From Roseimicrobium gellanilyticum (GTDB lineage: Bacteria; Verrucomicrobiota; Verrucomicrobiia; Verrucomicrobiales; Verrucomicrobiaceae): a stretch of 64,000 nucleotides of DNA. The stretch covers positions 1 through 64,000 of the forward strand of contig NZ_QNRR01000008.1 in assembly GCF_003315205.1 (NCBI RefSeq), read 5' to 3'. A model generated the notes under the pieces. That model did not search any database, had not been told where the DNA came from, and saw only the letters and a list, made by a program, of their open reading frames with translations. How positions within the stretch are numbered: position 1 is the stretch's first letter; each line of letters begins with the position of its first letter. A program made the translations under genes and the position numbers. Below, piece by piece: positions 34,638 to 42,811 of the stretch.

Positions 34638-37226
34638 ATGCCGCAGCGCGACCTCCCGCACGCCAGCCATCGCCCGTATTCCTTTCTCCAGGCCCGTTGT
34701 TCCAACAAGCCTGCTGTCCTCGTGCTTGCCTGCGGCCTGGTGCTTTCACTTTTTACAGCGCCTGCCCACGCGCAGAAGGTCGCCTTGGCAGACCGTGCCA
34801 GCTATCAACTTGCCCTCGCTGCCTCTCAGGAAGGGATGCATGAAGTGGCCGCGCTGAAGTATGAAAAGCTGTTGAAGGAAAAGGACCTCAACAAGCAGGA
34901 GGCCGCCCAGCTCAGTGAGCGGCTCGTGGATGCCCTCATCCGCGCCGGCCTCCCGGAGAAGGCGCTGGTGGCCCTCACGCTCTTCGAGGTTCCGGAGGCC
35001 TCTTTCTGGAAAGCCCAGGCCTATCTCCAGCAGCACAAGTTTCGTGATGCCGAGTCCGAGCTGAAGACCTACCTCAAGGCCGCCGCACGCTACGCGTCGC
35101 AGGCGCACCTTGCCCTGGGGAAGGCCATCATCGGCCAGGGCCGCGAGAATGCCGGGCGCAAGGAGCTGAAGGATGTGCTGAATGACCCCTACGGCGTGCT
35201 CGCGGAGGTGGCGTATGATTTGAGCAATGAGTCCGAGGCCATGTCCGGGCGGGCGGACATCGTGCTGCGCCGTCTGGGGCCGGAGCGTGGCACGAATGAG
35301 TCTGAATTCGTCCGCGCCTGTGCCCTCCTGGAGGAAGGGGAGGGGAAGCAGGCGGAGATTGTCCTGCGCCGCTTTCTGGATGCAGGGCAGCCGCTTCCAT
35401 TGCGCCTGCATGATGCCTCCTTCGTGCGTCTCGCCGAGGCCTATGCCATGCAGGGCCGCACCATCATCGCGGGAAAGCGCCTCCGCGCCTTCATTGATCG
35501 CGGCACCCCGAGCGACTATCTGGAACAGGCCTTCGCCATGTTTCGCGCGCTGGTGCCGGACGAGGATGATGACACCGTTTTGAAGTATTTGCTCGCCTGG
35601 GCCGCGGACCCCACTCCGCCTGAGCGGCAGGCGCTCGCGCTCTATCACACGGGACAGTGGCTGCTGGAGCATGGACGCGGGGAGGAGGCCATCGGCTTCT
35701 TTGAGAGCTTCCGCGTCCTGCACCCAAATCACGCCCGGCAGGGAGATGCCCTGCGCTCGCTCATGGCCTTGTATGGCGCCGCCCGTGCGGATGACCGTGT
35801 GGTGGACCTCTGGCGCAGCCACTATGGGAATGCCGGTCCGGATATCGTGGACTACCTGCTGGGCATGGTCCGTTTTGCCCGCAGCGAGTATCCAGGCGCA
35901 GGCGACCACTTCCTGCGCTCTGCCGCGGAGACCACGGATACCCTGCTGCTACGCCTGGCCATCTACAATGCGGGCATGTCCGCCGTGCTGGGGAAGAATG
36001 AGGAGAAATTCCGCTACTGCCTGACCCAGCTCCAGCAGCCCGTGGCTGTGCCCCCCGGCGGCCTGCCATTGCAGCCCTCCTCCCAGGCGGTCGCGGAGGA
36101 CCAGGCGCCGAAGCTCCTCGTGGAGCGTGCCCTCGGCCTCGCTGCGAAGCGTGATCCCAATGCGGACAAGGCACTGGAGGAATTTCTTCAGGCGTATCCA
36201 AGTCATCCCCGCGCCGTGGAGGCGCACGTGGCACAGGCGGAACTCGCCATGCTGGACCTGCCCGCGCGCACGAAGGCCGCCGGCGCTGCCCTGGACGCTG
36301 CCGAGCAAATCCCTGCGCTGGAAGACAAGTGGCGCGAACGCCTCGCCTACATCCGCGTGTGGTGGCATGAGGCTGCGGGAAATCTGGAAGGTGTCACCGC
36401 CTCCGGAGCGAGTTTCCTCTCGCAGTGGACCGAGTCGGACTGGCGGGATGAAGTGCGCATGAAGGTCGCGCAGGCCTACTATCGACGGGAGGAATATGCC
36501 CGCGCGGTCGCCGAGTTTGAAACCCTCGCGGAGGAGCACGCGGATTCGCCGTATGCGGATGTCGCCATCTTCTTCGCGGGAAAGGCCGCCATGGCCCAGC
36601 TCACGCCGGCTGGCCTGGAGAGAGCCATTGGTCTGTGGGCAGAGCTCGTGGCGCGTGAGAGCCCGCTCGCCTCCGAGGCGCGCCGACAGCAGGCTGTGGC
36701 CAAGCGCCGCCAGGGCAAGGAGGATGAAGCGATGAGTGTCATCGATGCCCTCCTGAGCAGCAAGCCCGCGCCGGAAGGCGATGCGCGCTTCGACCTCATC
36801 ATGGAAAAGGGGGAACTCCTCGTGCTGCTTGCGCGCAAGGACCCGAAGAATCTCGATGACGCCGCCGCCGTCTTCCGCTCCGTGGTGGAGGACAAGAATG
36901 CCACGCGCGCCTGGCGCCAGCGGGCCGGCATCCTGCTTGCCCAGTGCCATCAGCAGGCTGGCCGCCGCTCCGCTGCGCTAGAGGCGTGCTTTGATGTGCT
37001 TGAAGGCGGCCTCTCCCCGCACGCTGCCATGCAACTCTCACTGCAGGACCGGGTGTGGATCTTCCGAGCTGGATTCATGGCCATCGAGCTCCTCGAAGCT
37101 CAGAAGCAATGGGAAGCCGCTGCGCGCTTGGCCGACCGTCTCGCCAAGATTGGCGGCGAACGCTCCGATGAAGCTGCCCAGCGCGCCGAGCGGTTAAGAC
37201 TGGAGCATTTGATTTGGGAGAAGTGA
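34638..37226 (+). CDS. Secreted TPR-repeat protein, 862 aa
   Basis: This large exported protein has a signal peptide (hydrophobic AVLVLACGLVLSLFTAPAHA, cleaved before QKVALADR). From about residue 50 onward it is a long run of helical tetratricopeptide-type repeats, recognisable by patterns such as AYLQQHKFRDAESELKTYL, AYYRREEYARAVAEFETLA and KDPKNLDDAAAVFRSVVED. It resembles the YbgF/BamD kind of periplasmic TPR scaffolds but is far longer. A start at 34578 would add 20 residues before the basic region. It is likely a periplasmic or outer-membrane scaffold; the partner is unknown. Confidence 0.82.
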   Translation: MPQRDLPHASHRPYSFLQARCSNKPAVLVLACGLVLSLFTAPAHAQKVALADRASYQLALAASQEGMHEVAALKYEKLLKEKDLNKQEAAQLSERLVDALIRAGLPEKALVALTLFEVPEASFWKAQAYLQQHKFRDAESELKTYLKAAARYASQAHLALGKAIIGQGRENAGRKELKDVLNDPYGVLAEVAYDLSNESEAMSGRADIVLRRLGPERGTNESEFVRACALLEEGEGKQAEIVLRRFLDAGQPLPLRLHDASFVRLAEAYAMQGRTIIAGKRLRAFIDRGTPSDYLEQAFAMFRALVPDEDDDTVLKYLLAWAADPTPPERQALALYHTGQWLLEHGRGEEAIGFFESFRVLHPNHARQGDALRSLMALYGAARADDRVVDLWRSHYGNAGPDIVDYLLGMVRFARSEYPGAGDHFLRSAAETTDTLLLRLAIYNAGMSAVLGKNEEKFRYCLTQLQQPVAVPPGGLPLQPSSQAVAEDQAPKLLVERALGLAAKRDPNADKALEEFLQAYPSHPRAVEAHVAQAELAMLDLPARTKAAGAALDAAEQIPALEDKWRERLAYIRVWWHEAAGNLEGVTASGASFLSQWTESDWRDEVRMKVAQAYYRREEYARAVAEFETLAEEHADSPYADVAIFFAGKAAMAQLTPAGLERAIGLWAELVARESPLASEARRQQAVAKRRQGKEDEAMSVIDALLSSKPAPEGDARFDLIMEKGELLVLLARKDPKNLDDAAAVFRSVVEDKNATRAWRQRAGILLAQCHQQAGRRSAALEACFDVLEGGLSPHAAMQLSLQDRVWIFRAGFMAIELLEAQKQWEAAARLADRLAKIGGERSDEAAQRAERLRLEHLIWEK

Positions 37227-37230
37227 TCTC

Positions 37231-37283
37231 GGAGGTTAGGCGTCCCCGCCTGACAGTGGGCGTTAGGCCTTCTGGCCTGACGT
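37231..37283 (+). repeat. Family B half copy, left border of a bracketed gene
   Basis: GGAGGTTAGGCGTCCCCGCC followed by TTAGGCCTTCTGGCCTGAC. This is nearly identical, in opposite orientation, to 37868-37917. It begins 4 bp after the stop of the TPR gene. Confidence 0.88.
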
Positions 37284-37369
37284 TCAGTGGTGCACAGTCT
37301 GTGAAGGTGCGGAAACGAAGAAGAAAATCAGCCGGCGCAAGACCACATTGAGTGACACAAACAACGGCC

Positions 37370-37831
37370 ATGGATCTCTCTCAGACACTTCCAGATGAGC
37401 TTTGGGTCCTGGACGACGAAAACGAAATTCACCGCTATGCAGTATCGGTGGCAGACTACAATGTCTACGAGAAGGGTGGCAAACACTGCCTGTGCATCTA
37501 TGCGCGGGCACCCAGGAAGATTTCGCCAGATGATTCCAATCCTGAACCCTGGATTGAGCTCAACTTCGATTCAACGAAGAGGAATGAGGTGGAATTGAAT
37601 CCAAATATTGTGCGCCATACTGGTGCCTATGATGACGTGGCGGGGCGGTGGCTGACGAACATCTACTACTACTCGCATGCTGGTATTGAGAATGTAGTGG
37701 TGCGCGTCATTGAGGTACTCCCTGAGGGGCGCGTCCTTTTGGATATCACGGGCGAAGGAGAAGTGGGTGGAGAAATTCGATTGAGAGGAACCTTCTCAAG
37801 CAATCCTGATAGAAAACGAAGCTTCGACTGA
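37370..37831 (+). CDS. Hypothetical protein bracketed by inverted family B repeats
   Basis: This 153-residue, probably cytoplasmic, mostly beta protein of unknown family opens MDLSQTLPDELWVLDDENEI; later parts include RWLTNIYYYSHAGIENVVVR and GEVGGEIRLRGTF. An ATG at 37352 is possible. Its base composition is visibly more AT-rich than the flanking TPR and gatB genes. It lies between two inverted copies of the same 50-bp repeat, which suggests acquisition as a unit. Confidence 0.7.
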   Translation: MDLSQTLPDELWVLDDENEIHRYAVSVADYNVYEKGGKHCLCIYARAPRKISPDDSNPEPWIELNFDSTKRNEVELNPNIVRHTGAYDDVAGRWLTNIYYYSHAGIENVVVRVIEVLPEGRVLLDITGEGEVGGEIRLRGTFSSNPDRKRSFD

Positions 37832-37867
37832 TTCCGCCGTCTTCGTCCCGGGTCATGACCTCATGTC

Positions 37868-37917
37868 GGTCAGGCCAGAGGCCTAACGCCCACTGTCAGG
37901 CGGGACGCCTAACCTCC
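37868..37917 (-). repeat. Family B half copy, right border, inverted
   Basis: Read on the minus strand this is GGAGGTTAGGCGTCCCGCC followed by TTAGGCCTCTGGCCTGACC. It is the same unit as 37231-37283 with two one-base length differences. Confidence 0.88.
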
Positions 37918-38019
37918 TTCGAGCTACACCTCTCACCGTCGCACCGAATCACTTGACCCCCGCCCCAGATTCAGCCACTCAAATAGACTCCGCATCGCCC
38001 CGCCCGCCCCGCCCTTTTC

Positions 38020-39483
38020 ATGCCCAAGTACATCACCACCATCGGCCTCGAAGTCCACGCGCAGATCAACACGCGGAGCAAGATGTTCTGCGCGTGCCCT
38101 GCGGAATACGGCGCGGACCCGAACACGCACACCTGCCCCACCTGCCTGGGCCTGCCGGGGGCGCTGCCGGTGCTGAACCTTGAGGCGATTGAGAAGACGC
38201 TCATCACAGGCCAGATGCTCGGCTGCAGCACCCCGGAAATTTCGAAGTGGGACCGCAAGAACTACTTCTACCCGGACATGCCGAAGAACTACCAGCTCAC
38301 GCAGTTCGACCTGCCGCTGTGCATCGGTGGCGGCGTGCCGCTGTATGAGTTCGCCTACCCAAAGGACGCGCAGAAGAACATCAAGAACCCCGGCAAGGTG
38401 GTGAAGCTCACCCGCATCCACCTGGAGGAGGACGTGGGCAAGAGCACGCACACCGGTGCTGGCACCCTATTGGACTTCAACCGCGCGGGCACCCCGCTCA
38501 TGGAAATCGTGAGCGACCCGGACATCGACAGCGCGGAGGAGGCCTTCGCCTACCTCAGCAGCCTGCGCCAGATCCTGCTCTACGGCGGCGTGAGTGATGC
38601 CGACATGGAGAAGGGTCAGATGCGCTGTGACGTGAACATCAGCCTGCGTCCCGAGGGCCAGAAGGAATACGGCGCGAAGATTGAGCTCAAGAACCTGAAC
38701 TCCGTGAGCGCCGTGCGCCGCGCCATTCACGCTGAGATTGAGCGTCAGACCGAGGCATTGGACCGTGGCGAGAAGCTCATCCAAAGCACCCGCCGCTGGG
38801 ATGACGACCGCGGTGAGACCCAGCTCATGCGCACGAAGGAAGACGCGCATGACTACCGCTACTTCCCCTGTCCCGACCTGCTTCCCATCCGCACGGCTCC
38901 CTTGCTCGCCGAGGCGAAGAAGCGCGTGCCCGAGCTGCCGCACGAGAAGTGTGACCGCTTCGTGAAGGACTACGCCGTGAGCGCGTATGATGCGAATGTG
39001 CTCGCCAGCGAGCAATCCCTCGCTGCATGGTTCGAGCAGGCCGTGGCCGCTGCCGGATCCAAGGTGCCCGCGAAGAAGATTGCCAACTGGGTCATCAACG
39101 AACTCCTTGGTGTGCTCAATGCCAACGGTGTCACCCTCGAGCAGTCACCCATCACTCCGCAGGCTTTGAGCGAGCTCGTCTCTGCAGTGGAGACCGGCAG
39201 CATCAGCAACAATCAGGCGAAGGAAGTCTTCGCCGAGATGTTCGCCACCGGCAAAACCGCCGCCGTAGTCATCAAGGAAAAAGGCTTTGAGCAGGTGAGC
39301 GATACCGGAGCTTTGGAGAAACTCTGCGACGACGTCATCGCCGCCAATCCCGCCAAGGTGGAAGAGTTCAAAGCCGGCAATGACAAAGTCCTCAACTGGA
39401 TGACCGGCCAAATCATGAAAGCCAGCGGCGGCAAAGCGAACCCGAAGATTCTGGGTGAGCTGCTGCGGGCGAAGCTGGGGTAA
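38020..39483 (+). CDS. gatB: Asp-tRNA(Asn)/Glu-tRNA(Gln) amidotransferase subunit B
   Basis: This 487-residue protein carries out the transamidation part of the GatCAB complex, making Gln-tRNA(Gln) and Asn-tRNA(Asn) in organisms lacking the direct synthetases. The N-terminal kinase-like domain opens ITTIGLEVHAQINT. The zinc-cysteine cluster FCACPAEYG...HTCPTCLGLPGALPVLN is followed by YFYPDMPKNYQLTQFDLP, which is diagnostic, and HTGAGTLLDFNRAG. The C-terminal YqeY-like tail ends with MTGQIMKASGGKANPKILGE. gatA and gatC are not in this window. Confidence 0.97.
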   Translation: MPKYITTIGLEVHAQINTRSKMFCACPAEYGADPNTHTCPTCLGLPGALPVLNLEAIEKTLITGQMLGCSTPEISKWDRKNYFYPDMPKNYQLTQFDLPLCIGGGVPLYEFAYPKDAQKNIKNPGKVVKLTRIHLEEDVGKSTHTGAGTLLDFNRAGTPLMEIVSDPDIDSAEEAFAYLSSLRQILLYGGVSDADMEKGQMRCDVNISLRPEGQKEYGAKIELKNLNSVSAVRRAIHAEIERQTEALDRGEKLIQSTRRWDDDRGETQLMRTKEDAHDYRYFPCPDLLPIRTAPLLAEAKKRVPELPHEKCDRFVKDYAVSAYDANVLASEQSLAAWFEQAVAAAGSKVPAKKIANWVINELLGVLNANGVTLEQSPITPQALSELVSAVETGSISNNQAKEVFAEMFATGKTAAVVIKEKGFEQVSDTGALEKLCDDVIAANPAKVEEFKAGNDKVLNWMTGQIMKASGGKANPKILGELLRAKLG

Positions 39484-39556
39484 ACGGTTCGACGGTGAGC
39501 GGTAAACGGTGCGACGGTGGGAGTGGTACGTGAAAGCTGCGCCAGCTCGCAGGGAG

Positions 39557-39596
39557 CGGGACTAGCCTTAGTCCCGTCATGGAGGCGCGAGCCTCC
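39557..39596. repeat. Two adjacent local hairpins
   Basis: CGGGACTAGCCTTAGTCCCG (39557-39576) pairs over 8 bp. Immediately after, GGAGGCGCGAGCCTCC (39581-39596) pairs over 6 bp or more. They resemble the arm palindrome of the element at 12256. Confidence 0.75.
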
Positions 39597-39660
39597 CAAG
39601 GAGCGGCGACTCACTCTGCACCTGACCGTGAGAAGATGAGGAAGCTGTGCCGAAGGCCTT

Positions 39661-39825
39661 GGACTGCGTGCAGCCTGCTGCCGCTTTCCAGAGTCCACAG
39701 CCTGCTGTGGCGATGGTGACACTCGCTCGTAGTGTGACATGCCTCGAAAATCTTGGCGACTACGTCGCGGTGGAGTGTGCAGCAGGCTGCACTTCAGGAA
39801 AGCGGCAGCAGGCTGCACGCAGTCC
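39661..39825. repeat. Inverted repeat, perfect 29-bp arms (GCAGCCTGCTGCCGC)
   Basis: Left arm 39661-39689 and right arm 39797-39825 are exact reverse complements with a 107-bp spacer. The spacer contains further copies of the inner word: CACAGCCTGCTGTGG at 39696-39710 and GCAGCAGGCTGCAC just before the right arm. Confidence 0.9.
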
Positions 39826-39913
39826 AGGGACGCTTCGCGTCACAGTCTCCGGATCATCCGCGTGTATCACCTTCTCGATGATATCACACCATGCTACAGC
39901 CTGGTACTGCTCC

Positions 39914-39947
39914 AAGATTGGAATGACTATACCATCATTCCAATCTT
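39914..39947 (-). terminator. Strong hairpin after pyrE, putative terminator
   Basis: AAGATTGGAATGA and TCATTCCAATCTT form a perfect 13-bp stem around an 8-base loop, 22 bp after the pyrE stop on the minus strand. No T-run follows, so termination is likely but not proven. Confidence 0.6.
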
Positions 39948-39968
39948 CCACCACGCCGTCCCACCGAA

Positions 39969-40550
39969 CTACCCCAGCACCGTCGTCCTCGTAAACGCCG
40001 AGGCCACCTTGTACCCGCGGGCTTCAATATTCGCACGTCCGCCTTCTTCACGATCCAGCAGCACGAGCACGAAGGCGATCTTCCCACCTTCCGCTTCGAT
40101 GGCATCAATCGCTTTCAGCGTGGATCCGCCGGTGGTGATGACGTCATCCACGACCACCACGGAGTCGCCTTCCTTGAAGTTGCCTTCCACCTGCTTCTTG
40201 CGGCCGTGGCCCTTGGCTTCCTTGCGTACGCTGAAGGCCTGGATGGGCTTCGCATCACCGGCGAGGTGGGAGTACATCGCCGTGGCCAGCGAGATGGGGT
40301 CTGCGCCCATGGTGAGGCCGCCCACGCCCACGGGGGCCGCGCCCAGAGCCTGCTCTGTTTCACGCAGCAGCGCATGCATCACCTGACCCACGTGATTCGC
40401 GCCCTCGGCATCGAGTGTCGTGAGACGGCAGTCCACATACAGGTCGCTCTTGGCGCCACTCGCCAACGTGAAGTCTCCGCGCATCACGGACTTCTTGAGA
40501 AGGATGGCACGGAGGGCGGCTTTGGCATCGGCGAGGGAGAGGGTCGGCAT
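39969..40550 (-). CDS. pyrE: Orotate phosphoribosyltransferase
   Basis: This 193-residue cytoplasmic enzyme of pyrimidine synthesis converts orotate and PRPP to OMP. The PRPP-binding signature VVVDDVITTGGSTLKAIDAI is near the C-terminal third. The substrate loop region VRKEAKGHGRKKQVEGN carries the conserved catalytic lysines. DFTLASGAKSDLYVDCR is the usual N-terminal block. It is a single-gene unit ended by the hairpin at 39914. The start MPTLSLADAKA is normal for the family. Confidence 0.95.
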   Translation of the reverse strand: MPTLSLADAKAALRAILLKKSVMRGDFTLASGAKSDLYVDCRLTTLDAEGANHVGQVMHALLRETEQALGAAPVGVGGLTMGADPISLATAMYSHLAGDAKPIQAFSVRKEAKGHGRKKQVEGNFKEGDSVVVVDDVITTGGSTLKAIDAIEAEGGKIAFVLVLLDREEGGRANIEARGYKVASAFTRTTVLG

Positions 40551-40720
40551 GGGATGGGAGGGGGGAATGAAAAGTGTGAAATGAAAAATGCAAAATGGAT
40601 GACCAGAGCAGGTGGCTCGGCAAGAGCCTCTCGCGTGGTCGTGACTGCCTTAGCCCTATAGCCACGGAAGCTGCCTTGTCCATGACAGCGTGGCCGGTGC
40701 CGGAGAGGGGGGAGGGACTG

Positions 40721-41389
40721 TTATGGCCCTTTTTTGGCAAGCTCCACATCCAGAATGGTCTGAGGCGCGCTGGGATCGAAGATGTCCTTTCCTGTCTTCG
40801 GATCAAGTTCCAGGCCCATTGGAGAGCCCTTGCCCGGGAGTAGTTTCATCAACCGCACCGAGCTGTCATTCAATCCTACAATGACGGTTCCATCGATCCA
40901 TGCGGCGCCCTTGGATTTGGCTTCCTCGGCGGGGGTGATCCACTTGGCCGGCCATGCTGCTTTTACGGGGTTCTCATAGACGAGGGGGATGCTGTTGGAA
41001 GACGAGTCGGTGAGATCCGCCGTCATCGCCCAGTGGTTTTCTCCGGGCTTCACGGCATCGGCAAAGTCCGGTGCTTTTCCGATGACGCCATCCGGCTTGA
41101 ACATGCTGTCCGGGCAGCCAAAGATATCCTCGACTTCAACAATGGTTTCTCGAAATAAGGCTCGGAAAGCCTCGTTTGCAGTGCTGCCTGTCGGATGTTC
41201 TCCAGCGTGGTCCGCCGAGTAGATGCGCACGGCTGTGATGATTTGCCGGCAGTTCGAGATGGCCTTCGTTTGCTTCTGCTTGAGCGAGAGTGAATCTCCC
41301 GGAGAGGCGGAGAGCGTCAATCCAAGCACCACGACCGCAAGGGAGCCGGTCACCCATTCCGCGCGTGAGATTGAGCAGGGTATTTTCAT
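40721..41389 (-). CDS. Membrane-anchored or secreted protein, pseudopilin-like body
   Basis: This 222-residue protein opens MKIPCSISRAEWVTGSLAVV, with a hydrophobic segment (VTGSLAVVVLGLTLSASPG) that may anchor it. Next comes QKQTKAISNCRQIITAVRIY, similar in wording to the helix after the anchor in Verrucomicrobia/Planctomycetes pseudopilin-like proteins (DUF1559-like). The rest, with ENHWAMTADLTDSSSNSIPL, is of unknown function. The start at 41389 is preferred over one 54 codons upstream. It is divergent from the next gene. Confidence 0.65.
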   Translation of the reverse strand: MKIPCSISRAEWVTGSLAVVVLGLTLSASPGDSLSLKQKQTKAISNCRQIITAVRIYSADHAGEHPTGSTANEAFRALFRETIVEVEDIFGCPDSMFKPDGVIGKAPDFADAVKPGENHWAMTADLTDSSSNSIPLVYENPVKAAWPAKWITPAEEAKSKGAAWIDGTVIVGLNDSSVRLMKLLPGKGSPMGLELDPKTGKDIFDPSAPQTILDVELAKKGP

Positions 41390-41549
41390 GCCACGCATTC
41401 CATCGCAGCCGGTGAAAAATAACAAGCATGCTTTTGATTGGATGGTGTCGCATGAACGATTGACCAAGAGCCAAGATCGCCCTCCCAGAAAATGCACTGG
41501 GTAGTGGTGGAGACTTCTGGTAGAACAGATCACCCAAGACTCCCTCGCC

Positions 41550-42806
41550 ATGTGGTCTCAATCTTTTCTCATCGCGATGCTCCTGTCTGTCGTGCTGGCT
41601 GTGCCCGGTAGGACGGCAGCGGCAGCCGACGAAATCTCTTTGAAAATCAATGGCGGTACGGTCCGGCAGGCCCAGTCAATCCTGTACTGGGAGCCCGATG
41701 GAGGAACTCGCGTGGTGCTGGACCGGTCAGTACGGAACTCCACACCCGACATGCACTGGACCTTGAGTGCTGGGTACTTCGACGGAGACAAGATTGCCCT
41801 GTGGAGGGGAAATGCCCCCGGTGGGACGGAATATTGGGGCTACAGTCTGAAGGAAGGGAAGTGGCAGCTGACGGACTTGGCCACCTTGGGAACCACGACG
41901 GGTTTGAACTTCGACGAGGTCCGATTCAGCTCCATCCGTGTACTCGAGTTCCTGCGGAAAAAGAGAGTGGTCTTCAAGTTTGAAATCACGGAGGAACCGC
42001 AAGAGGGTGATGCACTCTACCGCACGGTGCTTCGCAATGAGTGCGAATGGAAGCCCGGAAGTTTTGATGACTCTTGGGGGCACTCAGGTTTTGTTGCGCT
42101 CGGACCAGATTCAAGGAGGAAGCCGGCCGCCTTGCACACTTCGGATGCCTCAACGCCCCCGGTGGAAATCGCGGACTTCACCAGGCTGAAAGACGACGAA
42201 CTGGTCCAAGCACTGAAGCGGGGAGATCTGGCCAGGTTCGAACCCCTCATCAAGGCGGATGACCCTGCCGCGCTACGCCTGCTTTTCCGTGCTTACACTG
42301 CGGCGAAGAAGGAGGGGATATACTGGAGTCACGCCCTGAGACTGCTCTCGCGGAGCCCGCAGACCTGGGTGGCAGAAGAGATCTGGACCGACTTCTGGCG
42401 ACTGTCCTCCATCTTCGTCCCTCCCAATGCGGAGCCCAGTCACGGCAACGCATCCGAACTCCTCCGGACACCCAAGTATGTGCTGGCCCAGACCATTGTA
42501 AGCATCGGCGATGCTGCAATGACGACCCGTCTCTGGGATATGTTTCCCGGGATGTCTCCGGAAAATCAAATGGTGGTGGCGCTGACGGCCCGCGAAGATC
42601 CCAGACTCGGTGCGGTAAGCGCCATCCTGAAGGCCTCCAAGTACGCAAAGACGGACGAGATTGCCGGAGCCTTGGTCAACTCAGCGAGCCAGCTCGTGGT
42701 CCAAGCCCTTGAGGATCCCACCAAGCGCGAGGGCGCTGCCCGCGTTGGTGAGTATTTGAAGAAGAATGGTCTGGCCCGTGACTTCCTTCTTGAGAAGCTG
42801 AAGTGA
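41550..42806 (+). CDS. Secreted protein of unknown function, 418 aa
   Basis: A signal peptide (MWSQSFLIAMLLSVVLAVPG, cleaved near AAAAD) is followed by a beta-rich N-terminal domain (about 30-190) and a helical C-terminal half that looks like short HEAT-type repeats (KYVLAQTIVSIGDAAMTTRL and neighbouring helices). No family is recognised. It ends 5 bp from the convergent blaR1-like gene. Confidence 0.7.
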   Translation: MWSQSFLIAMLLSVVLAVPGRTAAAADEISLKINGGTVRQAQSILYWEPDGGTRVVLDRSVRNSTPDMHWTLSAGYFDGDKIALWRGNAPGGTEYWGYSLKEGKWQLTDLATLGTTTGLNFDEVRFSSIRVLEFLRKKRVVFKFEITEEPQEGDALYRTVLRNECEWKPGSFDDSWGHSGFVALGPDSRRKPAALHTSDASTPPVEIADFTRLKDDELVQALKRGDLARFEPLIKADDPAALRLLFRAYTAAKKEGIYWSHALRLLSRSPQTWVAEEIWTDFWRLSSIFVPPNAEPSHGNASELLRTPKYVLAQTIVSIGDAAMTTRLWDMFPGMSPENQMVVALTAREDPRLGAVSAILKASKYAKTDEIAGALVNSASQLVVQALEDPTKREGAARVGEYLKKNGLARDFLLEKLK

Positions 42807-42811
42807 TGCTC

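Larger units (their letters stand above)
39484..39968. other. Intergenic region dense in palindromes
   Basis: This 485-bp stretch between convergent gatB and pyrE holds an imperfect 22-bp direct repeat (TAAACGGTNCGACGGTG twice, about 39481-39521), two local hairpins (39557-39576 and 39581-39596), the long inverted repeat 39661-39825, and the strong hairpin 39914-39947. No gene is supported, although several open frames run through it. Confidence 0.65.
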
